This document shows positions 25,093 to 34,276 of a stretch of 64,000 nt of DNA, in pieces (position 1 is the stretch's first letter; the number at the start of each line of letters is the position of its first letter). Made by a program: the position numbers and the translations under genes. Source of the stretch: Lachnospiraceae bacterium MD335 (GTDB taxonomy: Bacteria > Bacillota > Clostridia > Lachnospirales > Lachnospiraceae); contig KE159629.1 of assembly GCA_000403335.2 (NCBI GenBank), forward strand, positions 594,980 to 658,979. The letters are read 5' to 3'. The notes under the pieces were generated by a model that saw nothing but the letters and a program-made list of their open reading frames with translations, was not told the DNA's origin and did not search any database.

Positions 25093-26529
25093 CTACACAG
25101 GATAAGCTCCGTTTTTTGTATCAGCCTGTGTCATATCAACCTTCTCCTGCTGTGCCTGACGATACTTAAAGAAGTCCGTTGCAACCTGCGGGAACAATGC
25201 GTATGACAATACGTCCTCGTCCTGCTGCTTCCACTCTTTCATTTCTTCCTCAATCTTCTTTAACTCATTCGGAAGTTTGTCGGCAGGACGGCATGTGATA
25301 ATCGTAGCCTTCTCTTCTGCGGAAAGCACCTTGTCCTGAATCTCTTTGTTAAAGGGTTTAACAGTCTGACCGTACTCGCCGTGAAGCACTGCCTTTGTCT
25401 CCTTTGTCGCCATCTTGTAGCGTTCGCCCATAAGTACGTTAAATACAGCCTGTGTACCTACAATCTGTGAGGATGGCGTAACAAGAGGCGGCTCACCCAA
25501 GTCTTTACGCACTCTTGGGATTTCCTGAAGCACGTCGTAATACTTATCCTCTGCATTCTGCTCCTTCAACTGGCTTACCATGTTTGACAGCATACCGCCG
25601 GGAACCTGATACATCAAGGTCTTGATGTCTACGCCGAGAACCTTCGGATTGAGAAGTCCGCTCTTTAAGCATTCCTCTCTGTATGGTCTAAAGTAATCCG
25701 CAATCTTAGCAAGTACATTCTGATCATACCCGGTATCATACGGTGTATTCTTAAAGGTCTCTACCATAACCTCTGTAGCGGGCTGCGATGTACCGAGTGC
25801 AAACGGTGAAATCGCACAGTCAATAACGTCCACGCCTGCCTCAACCGCCTTTAAGTACGTCATTGACGCTACACCGGACGTATAGTGTGTATGCAGCTGA
25901 ATCGGTAGCTTCGTTGCAGACTTCATCGCCTTAATCAGCTCTTCCGCCTTGTAAGGAACCAAAAGACCAGCCATATCCTTGATACAAATGGAATCCGCAC
26001 CCATTTCCTCAATGTCCTTTGCCATCTTCATCCAATACTCAAGCGTATAAGCATCGCCCAATGTATAAGAAAGCGCAATCTGTGCCTCGCCGCGTCCTTC
26101 TCTCTTCTTTACGGCATTTGCCGCATTTACCGCACACTGTAAATTTCTTAGGTCATTAAAGCAGTCAAAAATTCGAATAATGTCAATACCATTTGCAATC
26201 GACTTCTCAACGAACTCCGTTACCACATCATCCGCATAGTGACGGTACCCCAAGATATTCTGACCTCTGAAAAGCATCTGCAGCTTTGTATTTTTTACCT
26301 TATCTCTGATTTTGCGAAGTCTCTCCCACGGATCTTCTTTCAGGAAACGAAGAGATGCGTCAAACGTCGCACCGCCCCAGCACTCTAACGAATGGTATCC
26401 AACAGAATCCATAACTTCTAAGATCGGGAGCATAAACTCGGTCGGCATTCTTGTCGCTATTAAAGACTGATGCGAGTCACGCAGAACGGTCTCAGTAATC
26501 TTAATAGGCTTTTTTACTGTTTCTGACAT
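25093..26529 (-). CDS. Oxaloacetate decarboxylase alpha / pyruvate carboxylase B-type carboxyltransferase
   Basis: 478 residues from the ATG at 26529 (GGAGG 9 nt upstream). The HMGL-like barrel starts with TVLRDSHQSLIATRMPTE and CWGGATFDASLRFL. SICIKDMAGLL holds the active-site Lys, HTHYTSGVASMTYLKA gives metal ligands, and a PYC_OADA domain follows. It has no biotin domain of its own, so it must use the separate carrier encoded at 28007. It transfers carboxyl between oxaloacetate/pyruvate and biotin in the cytoplasm. It ends the five-gene cluster, which also has a second, acyl-CoA-type carboxyltransferase. Confidence 0.9.
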   Translation of the reverse strand: MSETVKKPIKITETVLRDSHQSLIATRMPTEFMLPILEVMDSVGYHSLECWGGATFDASLRFLKEDPWERLRKIRDKVKNTKLQMLFRGQNILGYRHYADDVVTEFVEKSIANGIDIIRIFDCFNDLRNLQCAVNAANAVKKREGRGEAQIALSYTLGDAYTLEYWMKMAKDIEEMGADSICIKDMAGLLVPYKAEELIKAMKSATKLPIQLHTHYTSGVASMTYLKAVEAGVDVIDCAISPFALGTSQPATEVMVETFKNTPYDTGYDQNVLAKIADYFRPYREECLKSGLLNPKVLGVDIKTLMYQVPGGMLSNMVSQLKEQNAEDKYYDVLQEIPRVRKDLGEPPLVTPSSQIVGTQAVFNVLMGERYKMATKETKAVLHGEYGQTVKPFNKEIQDKVLSAEEKATIITCRPADKLPNELKKIEEEMKEWKQQDEDVLSYALFPQVATDFFKYRQAQQEKVDMTQADTKNGAYPV

Positions 26530-26582
26530 TTCTATTCCTCCTATATTCATATTGTTATTAACTATACATAAACTGTGCATTC

Positions 26583-26686
26583 GTAAATCCTACGGATTTA
26601 CTCATCGCGCTTCGCGCTCTATAAATTGCAAGCCAAATATGAAACTGCTCAAGCAAGCTTGGCATTTTCATATTTGTTTGCAATTT
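26583..26686. repeat. Nested hairpins between the alpha-type and beta subunit genes
   Basis: GTAAATCC/GGATTTAC with a 3-nt loop (26583-26601) and CGCGCttcGCGC are followed by a three-level hairpin (26623-26686): AAATTGCAA/TTGCAATTT, CAAATATGAAA/TTTTCATATTTG and an inner CAAGC/GCTTG. The element lies inside the operon, right after the beta-subunit stop codon as transcribed. Confidence 0.75.
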
Positions 26687-26694
26687 GCACAGCT

Positions 26695-27843
26695 TTAAAA
26701 TACCCCGAAGATCGCCATGAACGTACCAGCCGCAACTGCCGTACCGATAACACCGGCAACGTTTGGTCCCATAGCATGCATCAGCAGGAAGTTTGTCGGA
26801 TCTGCCTCTGCACCAACCTTCTGTGAAACACGGGCTGCCATCGGAACAGCAGAAACACCTGCAGAACCGATCAAAGGATTTACCTTACCCTTTGTGATAA
26901 TGCACATCAGTTTACCGAACAGCACACCTGCCGCCGTACCAAACATAAATGCAATAAGACCTAACAATACAATCTTAATCGTATCCCAGTTCAGGAAAGC
27001 CTCGGCACTCGTTGTCGCACCTACCGATGTACCAAGCAAAATAACAACAATATACATCAACGCATTCGAAGCGGTATCCGTAAGCTGTCTTACCACACCG
27101 GACTCTCTAAAGAGATTACCTAACATCAACATACCTACAAGGGGCGCTGTTGTCGGAAGGATCATACATACAACGATTGTAACAACGATTGGGAACAGGA
27201 TTTTCTCAAGCTTTGACACCGGACGAAGCTGTGCCATCTTAATCTTTCTCTCCTTCTCCGTTGTAAGCAGCTTCATAATTGGAGGCTGAATAATCGGCAC
27301 AAGGGACATGTAGGAATACGCTGCCACCGCAATTGGTCCAAGAAGCCCTGTCTGTCCAAGCTTTCCTGCAAGGAAAATCGAGGTCGGACCATCCGCGCCG
27401 CCGATAATCGAAACTGCTACCGCCGCCTGGTCATTAAAGCCAAGTGCAATCGCACCGAAATATGCCGCAAAAATACCAAATTGTGCTGCCGCACCAAGCA
27501 AAAAGCTCTTCGGATTTGCAATCAGCGGACCAAAGTCTGTCATTGCACCTACGCCCATGAAAATAAGCGAAGGAAGAATTGCCCACTCATCGAGCAGGTA
27601 GAAATAGTACAGTAAGCCGCCGGGTGTACCGTCCGCGCCGATTGGCGCCATAATGTCGGGATAAATATTTACCAGCAGCATACCGAATGCTATCGGTGTC
27701 AAAAGCAGCGGTTCATACTGCTTTGCGATAGCAAGATAAAGAAATATGCAAGCCACAACAATCATGATAAGGTTCCCGCCAGTGATATTGAAAAATGCCG
27801 TCTGGTGTATCAGATTGTTGAGTGTATCTGCTATATATGACAT
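26695..27843 (-). CDS. Sodium ion-translocating decarboxylase beta subunit (GcdB/OadB family)
   Basis: 382 residues, about ten predicted membrane segments. The conserved [19 protein letters not shown] carries the membrane Asp essential in OadB, and [22 protein letters not shown] is the second conserved stretch. It decarboxylates carboxybiotin and pumps Na+ out of the cell. It lies between the biotin carrier and OadA-like genes, with hairpin elements on both sides. Confidence 0.94.
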   Translation of the reverse strand: MSYIADTLNNLIHQTAFFNITGGNLIMIVVACIFLYLAIAKQYEPLLLTPIAFGMLLVNIYPDIMAPIGADGTPGGLLYYFYLLDEWAILPSLIFMGVGAMTDFGPLIANPKSFLLGAAAQFGIFAAYFGAIALGFNDQAAVAVSIIGGADGPTSIFLAGKLGQTGLLGPIAVAAYSYMSLVPIIQPPIMKLLTTEKERKIKMAQLRPVSKLEKILFPIVVTIVVCMILPTTAPLVGMLMLGNLFRESGVVRQLTDTASNALMYIVVILLGTSVGATTSAEAFLNWDTIKIVLLGLIAFMFGTAAGVLFGKLMCIITKGKVNPLIGSAGVSAVPMAARVSQKVGAEADPTNFLLMHAMGPNVAGVIGTAVAAGTFMAIFGVF

Positions 27844-27887
27844 TTTGTTGACCTCCTATTGTATTTTTTGACCTCAAACATTCTTAT

Positions 27888-28004
27888 GGAAACGCTGATA
27901 GAAGCGTTTCCGCGCCGAATTTGCGCTGCAAAACAGCAATTTTCTTTGCAAATTCGTGCGCATCCTGCAGAGCAACTAAGGAAGCGCTGATTTAATCAGT
28001 GCTT
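27888..28004. repeat. Nested hairpins between the biotin carrier and beta subunit genes
   Basis: Three consecutive hairpins: GGAAACGCT/AGCGTTTCC (27888-27911), GCGCcGAATTTGC/GCAAATTCgTGCGC with an inner GCTG/CAGC (27912-27961), and AGCGCTGATT/AATCAGTGCT (about 27983-28003). They fill most of the 163-nt gap. Confidence 0.7.
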
Positions 28005-28006
28005 TC

Positions 28007-28381
28007 TCAGTTTAAAGTTGCAAGTAAAGCACCTGCCTCAACAGCGTCTCCAACTGCCACATCAATGCTTGCTACAGTACCGTCTTCCGGTGCCACTACG
28101 GGAATCTCCATCTTCATGGCCTCGATAATCACCACGGCGTCACCCTTCTTTACTGCCTGACCTACATTTGCTTCAATCTTAAATACCTTTCCTGCCGCAC
28201 CCGCTTCTACCTTGATGCTGCCTGCGCCTGCTGCTGCCTTGGGCGCTGCCGCTGCTTTAGGCGCTGCCTTTGGAACTGCCTTGGGCGCTGCTGCCGCTGC
28301 AGGCGCCGCACCGTTTCCTGCGCCTTCTTCTACTACTACATCATATACGCTTCCATTTACGGTAATTGTATAATTTTTCAT
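28007..28381 (-). CDS. Biotin carboxyl carrier subunit
   Basis: 124 residues. A short N-terminal strand region (1-20) and an Ala/Pro/Lys-rich hinge (about 24-55) precede the biotinyl domain with EAMKMEI, biotin attached to Lys90. This is the mobile arm that carries CO2 between the carboxyltransferases and the beta pump subunit. Its size and hinge match GcdC/MmdC-type carriers. Confidence 0.94.
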   Translation of the reverse strand: MKNYTITVNGSVYDVVVEEGAGNGAAPAAAAAPKAVPKAAPKAAAAPKAAAGAGSIKVEAGAAGKVFKIEANVGQAVKKGDAVVIIEAMKMEIPVVAPEDGTVASIDVAVGDAVEAGALLATLN

Positions 28382-28430
28382 GATTAAATCCTCCTGTATT
28401 TATTTCCTTTTCCAATCTATCAATTTTTAG

Positions 28431-29282
28431 TTACGCTCTTTTCCATGTTCCTGTGTTTGACCGTCTGATGCTTCTTACTCTAAAGCCCTCTGCACTCGTT
28501 CCTTCATACGCCGCAATCGCCGCCGCAATAACTGCCACAAGCTCCGAATCATCCGCAAGCTCTTCTTCTGCCTCCGCAGCCGCAGGCACTGCCGCAACAG
28601 GCGCGGGCGCTGCCACAGGCGCTTCCTTCTTTGCAAGCTTCTCCTGAAGCTTCGGAATCAGAGAGAATACCGAAATAATAAGGCTGATAAGGATTAATAC
28701 GATAAATACCGTTCCCATACCAAGAAGCGTGTTCAATGCCGCCCTTACCATGAGATCTCCCTTTGTTTGGTCCATATTGAGCGTACATGAAGTCATAACA
28801 AGATAAATATCATTTGTAAAAATCAACTCAACAGAGCCGCTCGCATTGTCGCCTTTTATCGGTATTTGCACCATAATCGAATCATCTGCTGCCGTTGATA
28901 CAGGTTGTCCGATTTCCTTGATGCTGCCCATATCCGTAAGACCTGTTTCAAACGATCGGAATGCATTTCTGACCGCCTTTCCTTCGCAGGAGATGCCGCT
29001 TTCACTCATACCTGATGCGCCTCTCGTGTATTCAGCATACAAAGAACTGAACACATCTGCAAGCTCTATATTGTTGTACTCGTCAAACATTGCTGACGCA
29101 TTATCCTGTGATGATACAAGGGCTGCTACCATGCGCACGACATTCTGCGCCTGAGCCTCGGCATTCTTCTGCTTCAAAAGCTGATTTGCTGATGCCTCCT
29201 CGTCCTGTCCGCATGCCGTCAGCGCAAAAACACAGGTAAGCATTAATAATATCTTTAAAAATTTTTTAGTGAAATTTTTCAT
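28431..29282 (-). CDS. OadG-like subunit fused behind an extracytoplasmic lipoprotein domain
   Basis: 283 residues from the ATG at 29282. The GTG four codons earlier sits too close to the ribosome site. The N-terminus is a lipoprotein signal ending LTACGQ. An extracytoplasmic domain of about 150 residues follows, with no family I can name safely. One membrane helix (about 190-213, VFIVLILISLIISVFSLIP) leads to an Ala/Pro/Glu-rich hinge and the C-terminal ELVAVIAAAIAAYEG...FRVRSIRR motif typical of decarboxylase gamma/delta subunits. OadG normally anchors the alpha subunit to the beta subunit and is about 80-120 residues, so the outer domain is extra. Confidence 0.8.
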   Translation of the reverse strand: MKNFTKKFLKILLMLTCVFALTACGQDEEASANQLLKQKNAEAQAQNVVRMVAALVSSQDNASAMFDEYNNIELADVFSSLYAEYTRGASGMSESGISCEGKAVRNAFRSFETGLTDMGSIKEIGQPVSTAADDSIMVQIPIKGDNASGSVELIFTNDIYLVMTSCTLNMDQTKGDLMVRAALNTLLGMGTVFIVLILISLIISVFSLIPKLQEKLAKKEAPVAAPAPVAAVPAAAEAEEELADDSELVAVIAAAIAAYEGTSAEGFRVRSIRRSNTGTWKRA

Positions 29283-29300
29283 ATTAACGTTCACCCTTTC

Positions 29301-30734
29301 CTAGACCGTTCCATGCTTCTTGGAAGGACGGTCCTCTCTTTTTGTGAATAACATTTCAAATGCACCAATTACATATTTTCTTGTATCGGCTGCTTCAATA
29401 ATCTGATCTACATAACCTCTTCTTGCCGCACCTGTTGCACTGGTCTGAAGCGCCGCATACTCTGCCGCCTTCTCCTTAATCACGTCCGCACCCTTGCCTT
29501 CATACATAATCTTTGCAGCAAGGTTTGCGTCCATTGAACCGATTTCGGCATCCGGCCATGCAATCGTGATGTCTGCGCCGATTGCCTTTGAATTCATTGC
29601 CACATAAGCGCTGCCAAACGCCTTTCCGATAATCACATTAACTTTCGGAACGGTCGCATTGGCAAAAGCATATGTAAGCTTTGCCGCCGCCTGTGCAATT
29701 CCTTTTTCACTGCTGATTGTCGCTGCATATCCTTTCACATTGGTAAGGGACAGTACGGGAATGTCAAAGGCATCACAAAAATTGATAAAATCCGCCGCCT
29801 TATAACAGCCGTTCGGTGAAAGCACTGCATCAAATTTCTCGCAAACCTCACCGTTTTCATCATAAACTTCCGTACGGTTTGCCACACAGCCCACCGTCAT
29901 TCCGTTTAATTTAATAAATCCCGTTACCATGTCTTTTGCATAGTTTTCCTTAATCTCAAAGAAAACATTGTTGTCTGCTATTTGGGAAATTGCAATTGCC
30001 GTATCACCCGCACAGTTAGCAATATCCGCACATACTCTGTTGAGGTCGTCCGTACATTCATCATATGATGCATCATCCTCGTTGTTAGACGGAAGCATTG
30101 TAATCAAATCCCTGATTTTCGCATAAATTTCCGCTTCCTCTGCAACTGTGTCTACAATGCCGCTCTCACTGCTCTGAAACGCTGCTGATGAAGAATCGCA
30201 CTTTGCAGTGCTGTTTCCGTCAAGCGCATTTGGAGAATTGACAAACAGCTTGGCCTTTGTGCTCTCCATAAACGTAAAATCAGTAAGTGTGGGAATCAGC
30301 GCAAGACCGCCGCCACAGCTTCCGAACACAGCAGTAATCTGAGGGATTACGCCGGACGCCAATGTCTGCTTTAAGTATATCTCGCCAAATGCATTGAGCG
30401 CATCTGCCGCCTCCTGAAGTCTCAGACCTGCAGAATCGATCAGACCGATGACAGGCGCACCTGTCTTCATCGCCAAATCATAAAGGTTTGTAATCTTTTT
30501 TGCGTGCATTTCGCCTACCGAGCCATTCAAAACGGCAGCATCCTGACTATACACATAAACAAGACTGCCGTTGATTACTCCGTAACCGGTAACAACACCG
30601 TCCGAAGGAGTATCGGTCTGCTTCAGATTGAAGTCTGTCGCTCTTGCGCTAACAAGGGCACCGATTTCAACGAAACTGTTCTCATCAAGCAAAGATTCAA
30701 TTCTTTTACTTGCCAAACTTGAAGTAGTACTCAT
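29301..30734 (-). CDS. Acyl-CoA carboxyltransferase subunit (MmdA/PccB-like)
   Basis: 477 residues, first gene of the cluster. Two crotonase-like carboxyltransferase halves are visible. The first has PVIGLIDSAGLRLQE and the oxyanion loop FGSCGGGLALIP. The second has GKAFGSAYVAMNSKAIGADI and AWPDAEIGSMDA. Members move a carboxyl group between methylmalonyl-CoA, glutaconyl-CoA or malonyl-CoA and biotin. The exact CoA ester cannot be read from sequence. Sequence is rather divergent (an Asn/Asp/Ser-rich stretch near 160-215). No biotin carboxylase gene is adjacent, so the cluster works by decarboxylation or transcarboxylation. Confidence 0.85.
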   Translation of the reverse strand: MSTTSSLASKRIESLLDENSFVEIGALVSARATDFNLKQTDTPSDGVVTGYGVINGSLVYVYSQDAAVLNGSVGEMHAKKITNLYDLAMKTGAPVIGLIDSAGLRLQEAADALNAFGEIYLKQTLASGVIPQITAVFGSCGGGLALIPTLTDFTFMESTKAKLFVNSPNALDGNSTAKCDSSSAAFQSSESGIVDTVAEEAEIYAKIRDLITMLPSNNEDDASYDECTDDLNRVCADIANCAGDTAIAISQIADNNVFFEIKENYAKDMVTGFIKLNGMTVGCVANRTEVYDENGEVCEKFDAVLSPNGCYKAADFINFCDAFDIPVLSLTNVKGYAATISSEKGIAQAAAKLTYAFANATVPKVNVIIGKAFGSAYVAMNSKAIGADITIAWPDAEIGSMDANLAAKIMYEGKGADVIKEKAAEYAALQTSATGAARRGYVDQIIEAADTRKYVIGAFEMLFTKREDRPSKKHGTV

Positions 30735-30885
30735 TTTTTGACCTCCATTTTATATTCATTTTACTTTAATAAAAACTTATTTTTGCAATTTTTAATGCAA
30801 AAATTGCGTTAGATTGAGTATAACATATATTATTCCTCTCGCCTAGTGAATTTTTACAAAATTTTTAAGATTTTTTTACCCTTAA

Positions 30886-32109
30886 TCAGACACTCCATTT
30901 TTCAAATACCATTTTCAGACACCACCCAAAATCAACCGCTTCCTTCTCCTGTGCCGCGATAAGATCCACGCGCTTCCATTCCTCGTCTCCCACTTTGTAG
31001 CTGATATGACCTACCCGCTGCCCTTTGGTTACCGGCGCGCTTAATTCCCGCACCTTATGAAGCGTGACGGTTATTTTCTCGTCATTGTTCATCAATAATC
31101 CGTCTATGCCGCACACACAACTGTCCAAGGGCTCTGCCGCCTCCACCTTAACCGTTTCCACGCAGCCGATACTGCCTCCCTTTGCACCTGTCACCTTAAT
31201 ATCCTCAAATGCCTGTTCGGGAATCTGCGCCTCGTCGAAACTCCGGTAATTGTAGTTTGTCAGACCAAACTCCATAAGCGCGCGGGTATCACTCCATTTA
31301 TACGTCTTATGGTTGGGCCATCCACACGCCAAAAGCGCTACCACAAATGTTTTACCGTCGCGTTCAAGCGCCCCGACATAACAGTAGCCTGCCTTGTTTG
31401 TAAAACCTGTTTTACCGGAAAGCGCTCCCGTCATCATGCCTAAAAACGCATTGTGATTGGTACACTGAAAACTCCTTTGCCCGGATGCATCCGTAAAGGA
31501 GTAAGACTGTGTTCTTGTAATTTCAAGGAATTTATCTTTTTGGGGTGATTTTTTAATACAATATGACATGACAAGGGCTAAGTCCCTCGCAGTAGTAGAA
31601 TGAAACTTGTCACCATCCGTAGCGTCAAGTCCGTTTGGTGTAATATAATACGTATGTTCACAACCGATTTCTTCAGCCTTCTGATTCATAAGTGCGGCAA
31701 ACCCTTCCACACTGCCGCCGACATGCTCGGCAATCGCCACCGCCGAATCGTTGTGCGATTCCAGCATCAGGGAGTAGATTAAATCGCCAAGGCGGTAATT
31801 TTCTCCTTGTCTGATATGAAGCTGCACATCCGGCATGGATGCCGCATAAGCTGACACCGCCACCGTATCGTCAAGGTTTGCATGTTCCAGCGTGACAATC
31901 AGTGTCATAATCTTTGTCGTACTCGCCATCGCCATCTGCTCATATCCGTTTCTTTCATATAAAACGCGCCCCGAATCGGCATCCATGAGCACCGCCGACT
32001 TCGCATAAAGCCGAATATCCCCGGCATACACCTCTGCACACCCACACCACTCGGACATGGACAGCAGGATACTGAACGCAGTTAGCAAAGCCACAATTGT
32101 GTTCCTCAT
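30886..32109 (-). CDS. D-alanyl-D-alanine carboxypeptidase (DacF-like), copy 1
   Basis: 407 residues with a signal peptide. The penicillin-binding motifs are STTK (nucleophile Ser, near residue 63), SHN and KTG, and a C-terminal PBP5-type beta domain follows (about 290-390). It removes the terminal D-Ala from peptidoglycan stem peptides outside the cell. The start has AAGGAAG upstream. A second DacF-like gene lies 3.1 kb upstream on the same strand. Confidence 0.93.
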   Translation of the reverse strand: MRNTIVALLTAFSILLSMSEWCGCAEVYAGDIRLYAKSAVLMDADSGRVLYERNGYEQMAMASTTKIMTLIVTLEHANLDDTVAVSAYAASMPDVQLHIRQGENYRLGDLIYSLMLESHNDSAVAIAEHVGGSVEGFAALMNQKAEEIGCEHTYYITPNGLDATDGDKFHSTTARDLALVMSYCIKKSPQKDKFLEITRTQSYSFTDASGQRSFQCTNHNAFLGMMTGALSGKTGFTNKAGYCYVGALERDGKTFVVALLACGWPNHKTYKWSDTRALMEFGLTNYNYRSFDEAQIPEQAFEDIKVTGAKGGSIGCVETVKVEAAEPLDSCVCGIDGLLMNNDEKITVTLHKVRELSAPVTKGQRVGHISYKVGDEEWKRVDLIAAQEKEAVDFGWCLKMVFEKWSV

Positions 32110-32173
32110 ACTTTTACTTCCTTTTTGCAGAAGGTTTCATAAAAATATATTTTAAAACAATGGCAATTATGAA

Positions 32174-32806
32174 TTATGCGCCCAGCTTTTTGTTCAAATA
32201 TGTAATCAGCATGTCAATACCCGGTCTGTTTTCGCCGCCTCTTGGAATAATAATATCCGCATAGCGCTTTGACGGCTCCACAAACTCCTCATGCATCGGC
32301 TTTACCGTGCTGCTATACTGTGTGATAATCGATTCAATGCTCCTTGCGCGCTCCCGCATATCACGCTTAATGCGCCGTATCAGACGCTCGTCCGCATCCG
32401 TATCGACATAGATTTTAATATCCATCAAATCCCTGAGCCTGCGGTTCTCAAGAATCAGAATCCCCTCCATAATAATTACGGTCTTTGGCTCAATCCGTAT
32501 TGTTTCCTTTGCCCTGTTGTGATTGCGGTAATCATAGGTCGGCATATCGATTGCCTGTCCCAAAATCAGCTTTTGCACATCCTTTGCCATCCGCTCTGAC
32601 TCAAAAGAATCCGGATGGTCATAGTTTAATCTGCACCGCTCCTCAAAGGGCATTTCATCATGTGCCTTATAATAATTATCGTGGCTTATGACGGCAATAT
32701 CTTCTCCGAAATATTCCTGAACCTTTCTGATAATCGTTGTCTTTCCTGACGCCGAGCCTCCCGCCACGCCAAGAACGCACGTTTTTCTTTCTGTGTTTTT
32801 TTCCAT
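32174..32806 (-). CDS. udk: Uridine kinase
   Basis: 210 residues. P-loop GVAGGSASGKTT, SHDNYYKAHDEMP, YDHPDSFES and the lid region RLIRRIKRDMRERARS match the uridine/cytidine kinase family, which makes UMP and CMP in pyrimidine salvage. The gene lies 24 nt downstream of scpB in a mixed housekeeping operon. Confidence 0.92.
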   Translation of the reverse strand: MEKNTERKTCVLGVAGGSASGKTTIIRKVQEYFGEDIAVISHDNYYKAHDEMPFEERCRLNYDHPDSFESERMAKDVQKLILGQAIDMPTYDYRNHNRAKETIRIEPKTVIIMEGILILENRRLRDLMDIKIYVDTDADERLIRRIKRDMRERARSIESIITQYSSTVKPMHEEFVEPSKRYADIIIPRGGENRPGIDMLITYLNKKLGA

Positions 32807-32830
32807 GCTTTTCTCCCTATGTAAATACCG

Positions 32831-33400
32831 CTAAATCTCAACCTTAACGCCTGCCTCTTCTTCCGCCTGCTTTTTAAAATCCTCCATCTGGTCCGAATCT
32901 AACGTCGGTAAATCCCCTAAGGACTTTACGCCGAAGGTTCTTAAAAAATCCTCTGTCGTGCCAAACAGCAGCGGTCTTCCGGGCGCGTCAAGCCGTCCAA
33001 TCTCCTGTATCAGATTAAATTCCAACAGCCTGTTTACCGCGTGGTCGCAGCTTACGCCCCTGATTTTTTCTATTTCAAGCCTTGTCACGGGCTGTTTGTA
33101 CGCAATAATCGAAAGCGTCTCCAACAGCGTGTCCGACATCACATACTTTCTCGGCGCCTTCGCAACCTTAATCAGGTACTCGTAAAGCTCCGGCTTTGTA
33201 CAAAGCTGAAAGGAATTTTCAAGTTCCGCGATATAAATCCCACGGTCACTCTTTTCATACATATCATTCATTTCTGCAATCACTGATCGTATCTGCGTTT
33301 CGTCCAGTTCAAGCACATGGACAAGCTTACCAATCTCCACAGAATCGCCCATCGCAAAGAGAACAGCCTCAATGACTGCCCATATCTTCTTATTGTCCAT
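32831..33400 (-). CDS. scpB: Segregation and condensation protein B
   Basis: 189 residues from the ATG at 33400. A TTG at 33430 with GAGGA 5 nt upstream is a real alternative and would add ten residues. Two winged-helix domains are present, with SIIAYKQPVTRLEIEKIRG and GRLDAPGRPLLFGTTEDFL as family signatures. With ScpA it bridges the SMC dimer for chromosome compaction. It lies directly after scpA. Confidence 0.93.
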   Translation of the reverse strand: MDNKKIWAVIEAVLFAMGDSVEIGKLVHVLELDETQIRSVIAEMNDMYEKSDRGIYIAELENSFQLCTKPELYEYLIKVAKAPRKYVMSDTLLETLSIIAYKQPVTRLEIEKIRGVSCDHAVNRLLEFNLIQEIGRLDAPGRPLLFGTTEDFLRTFGVKSLGDLPTLDSDQMEDFKKQAEEEAGVKVEI

Positions 33401-33444
33401 TGTTTGTTCTTCCAAATTCTTTTCTTCCAAAACGTTCCTCGTTT

Positions 33445-34194
33445 CTACGCGGCAAGACTCGATGTAATCATAATGTCCGCAAAAGCACACTCCTGTTCAA
33501 TGGAAATCATTCCCTGCTTCATCATCTCAAGCACCGCCATAAAGGTCACGATAACTTCCATCTTGCTTCCCTGCTTTTCCAAAAGCTTTCGGAAGCTGAA
33601 CCGTTTATGGTTTTTCACAAATTCCTCAATAAAACTCTGCTTCTTTTCAAGATTGATTTCATCTTTCTCAATCTTGCCGAAACGGCTTCTTATGGGATCA
33701 ATCTTGTCCTCCTGACGGCGCATCACTGATTTAAAAATCTCATTCAGTTTTGCAAGATTGACATCGCCGACAAGTGTTTCATAGTCGATTGGCGCCTTAT
33801 AATCGCGCACCTCCTGGGGAAGCATTGGTTTTTTAAACCAAGTTTTCGCCGCATCAACCTGCCTGTCCCGCAACTCAAACGCCATATACTTATACATTTT
33901 ATATTCCAACAGCTTTTGTACAAGCTCTGCCCTCGGATCTTCCTCCTCGCCGTCCTCGTTGACCTCTTTGGGCAAAAGCATTCTGCATTTAATGTCAAGC
34001 AGCGTCGCCGCCATCACAAGAAACTCACTCATCACGTTCATATCCTGCCGCTGCATATTCCGGATATAGTCAAGATACTGCTCCGTAATCACCACAATCG
34101 GAATATCATAGATGTCAATTTTATTTTTTTCAATCAAATACAGCAACAGGTCCAACGGGCCCTCAAACACTTCAAGCCTCACGGATAAGCTCAT
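33445..34194 (-). CDS. scpA: Segregation and condensation protein A (kleisin)
   Basis: 249 residues. The N-terminal kleisin region EVFEGPLDLLLYLIEKNKI and IPIVVITEQYL, the ATLLDIKCRMLLP stretch and the C-terminal winged helix (MKQGMISIEQECAFADI) match ScpA. It binds SMC heads and ScpB. Gene order scpA-scpB-udk. Confidence 0.94.
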   Translation of the reverse strand: MSLSVRLEVFEGPLDLLLYLIEKNKIDIYDIPIVVITEQYLDYIRNMQRQDMNVMSEFLVMAATLLDIKCRMLLPKEVNEDGEEEDPRAELVQKLLEYKMYKYMAFELRDRQVDAAKTWFKKPMLPQEVRDYKAPIDYETLVGDVNLAKLNEIFKSVMRRQEDKIDPIRSRFGKIEKDEINLEKKQSFIEEFVKNHKRFSFRKLLEKQGSKMEVIVTFMAVLEMMKQGMISIEQECAFADIMITSSLAA

Positions 34195-34276
34195 ACAAAA
34201 ACCTCCAATTCCATTAAAACCTTTTCTATTTTACATGGAATTGGAGGAAAGTGCAAGGCAAACTGTTATTCGCCCA

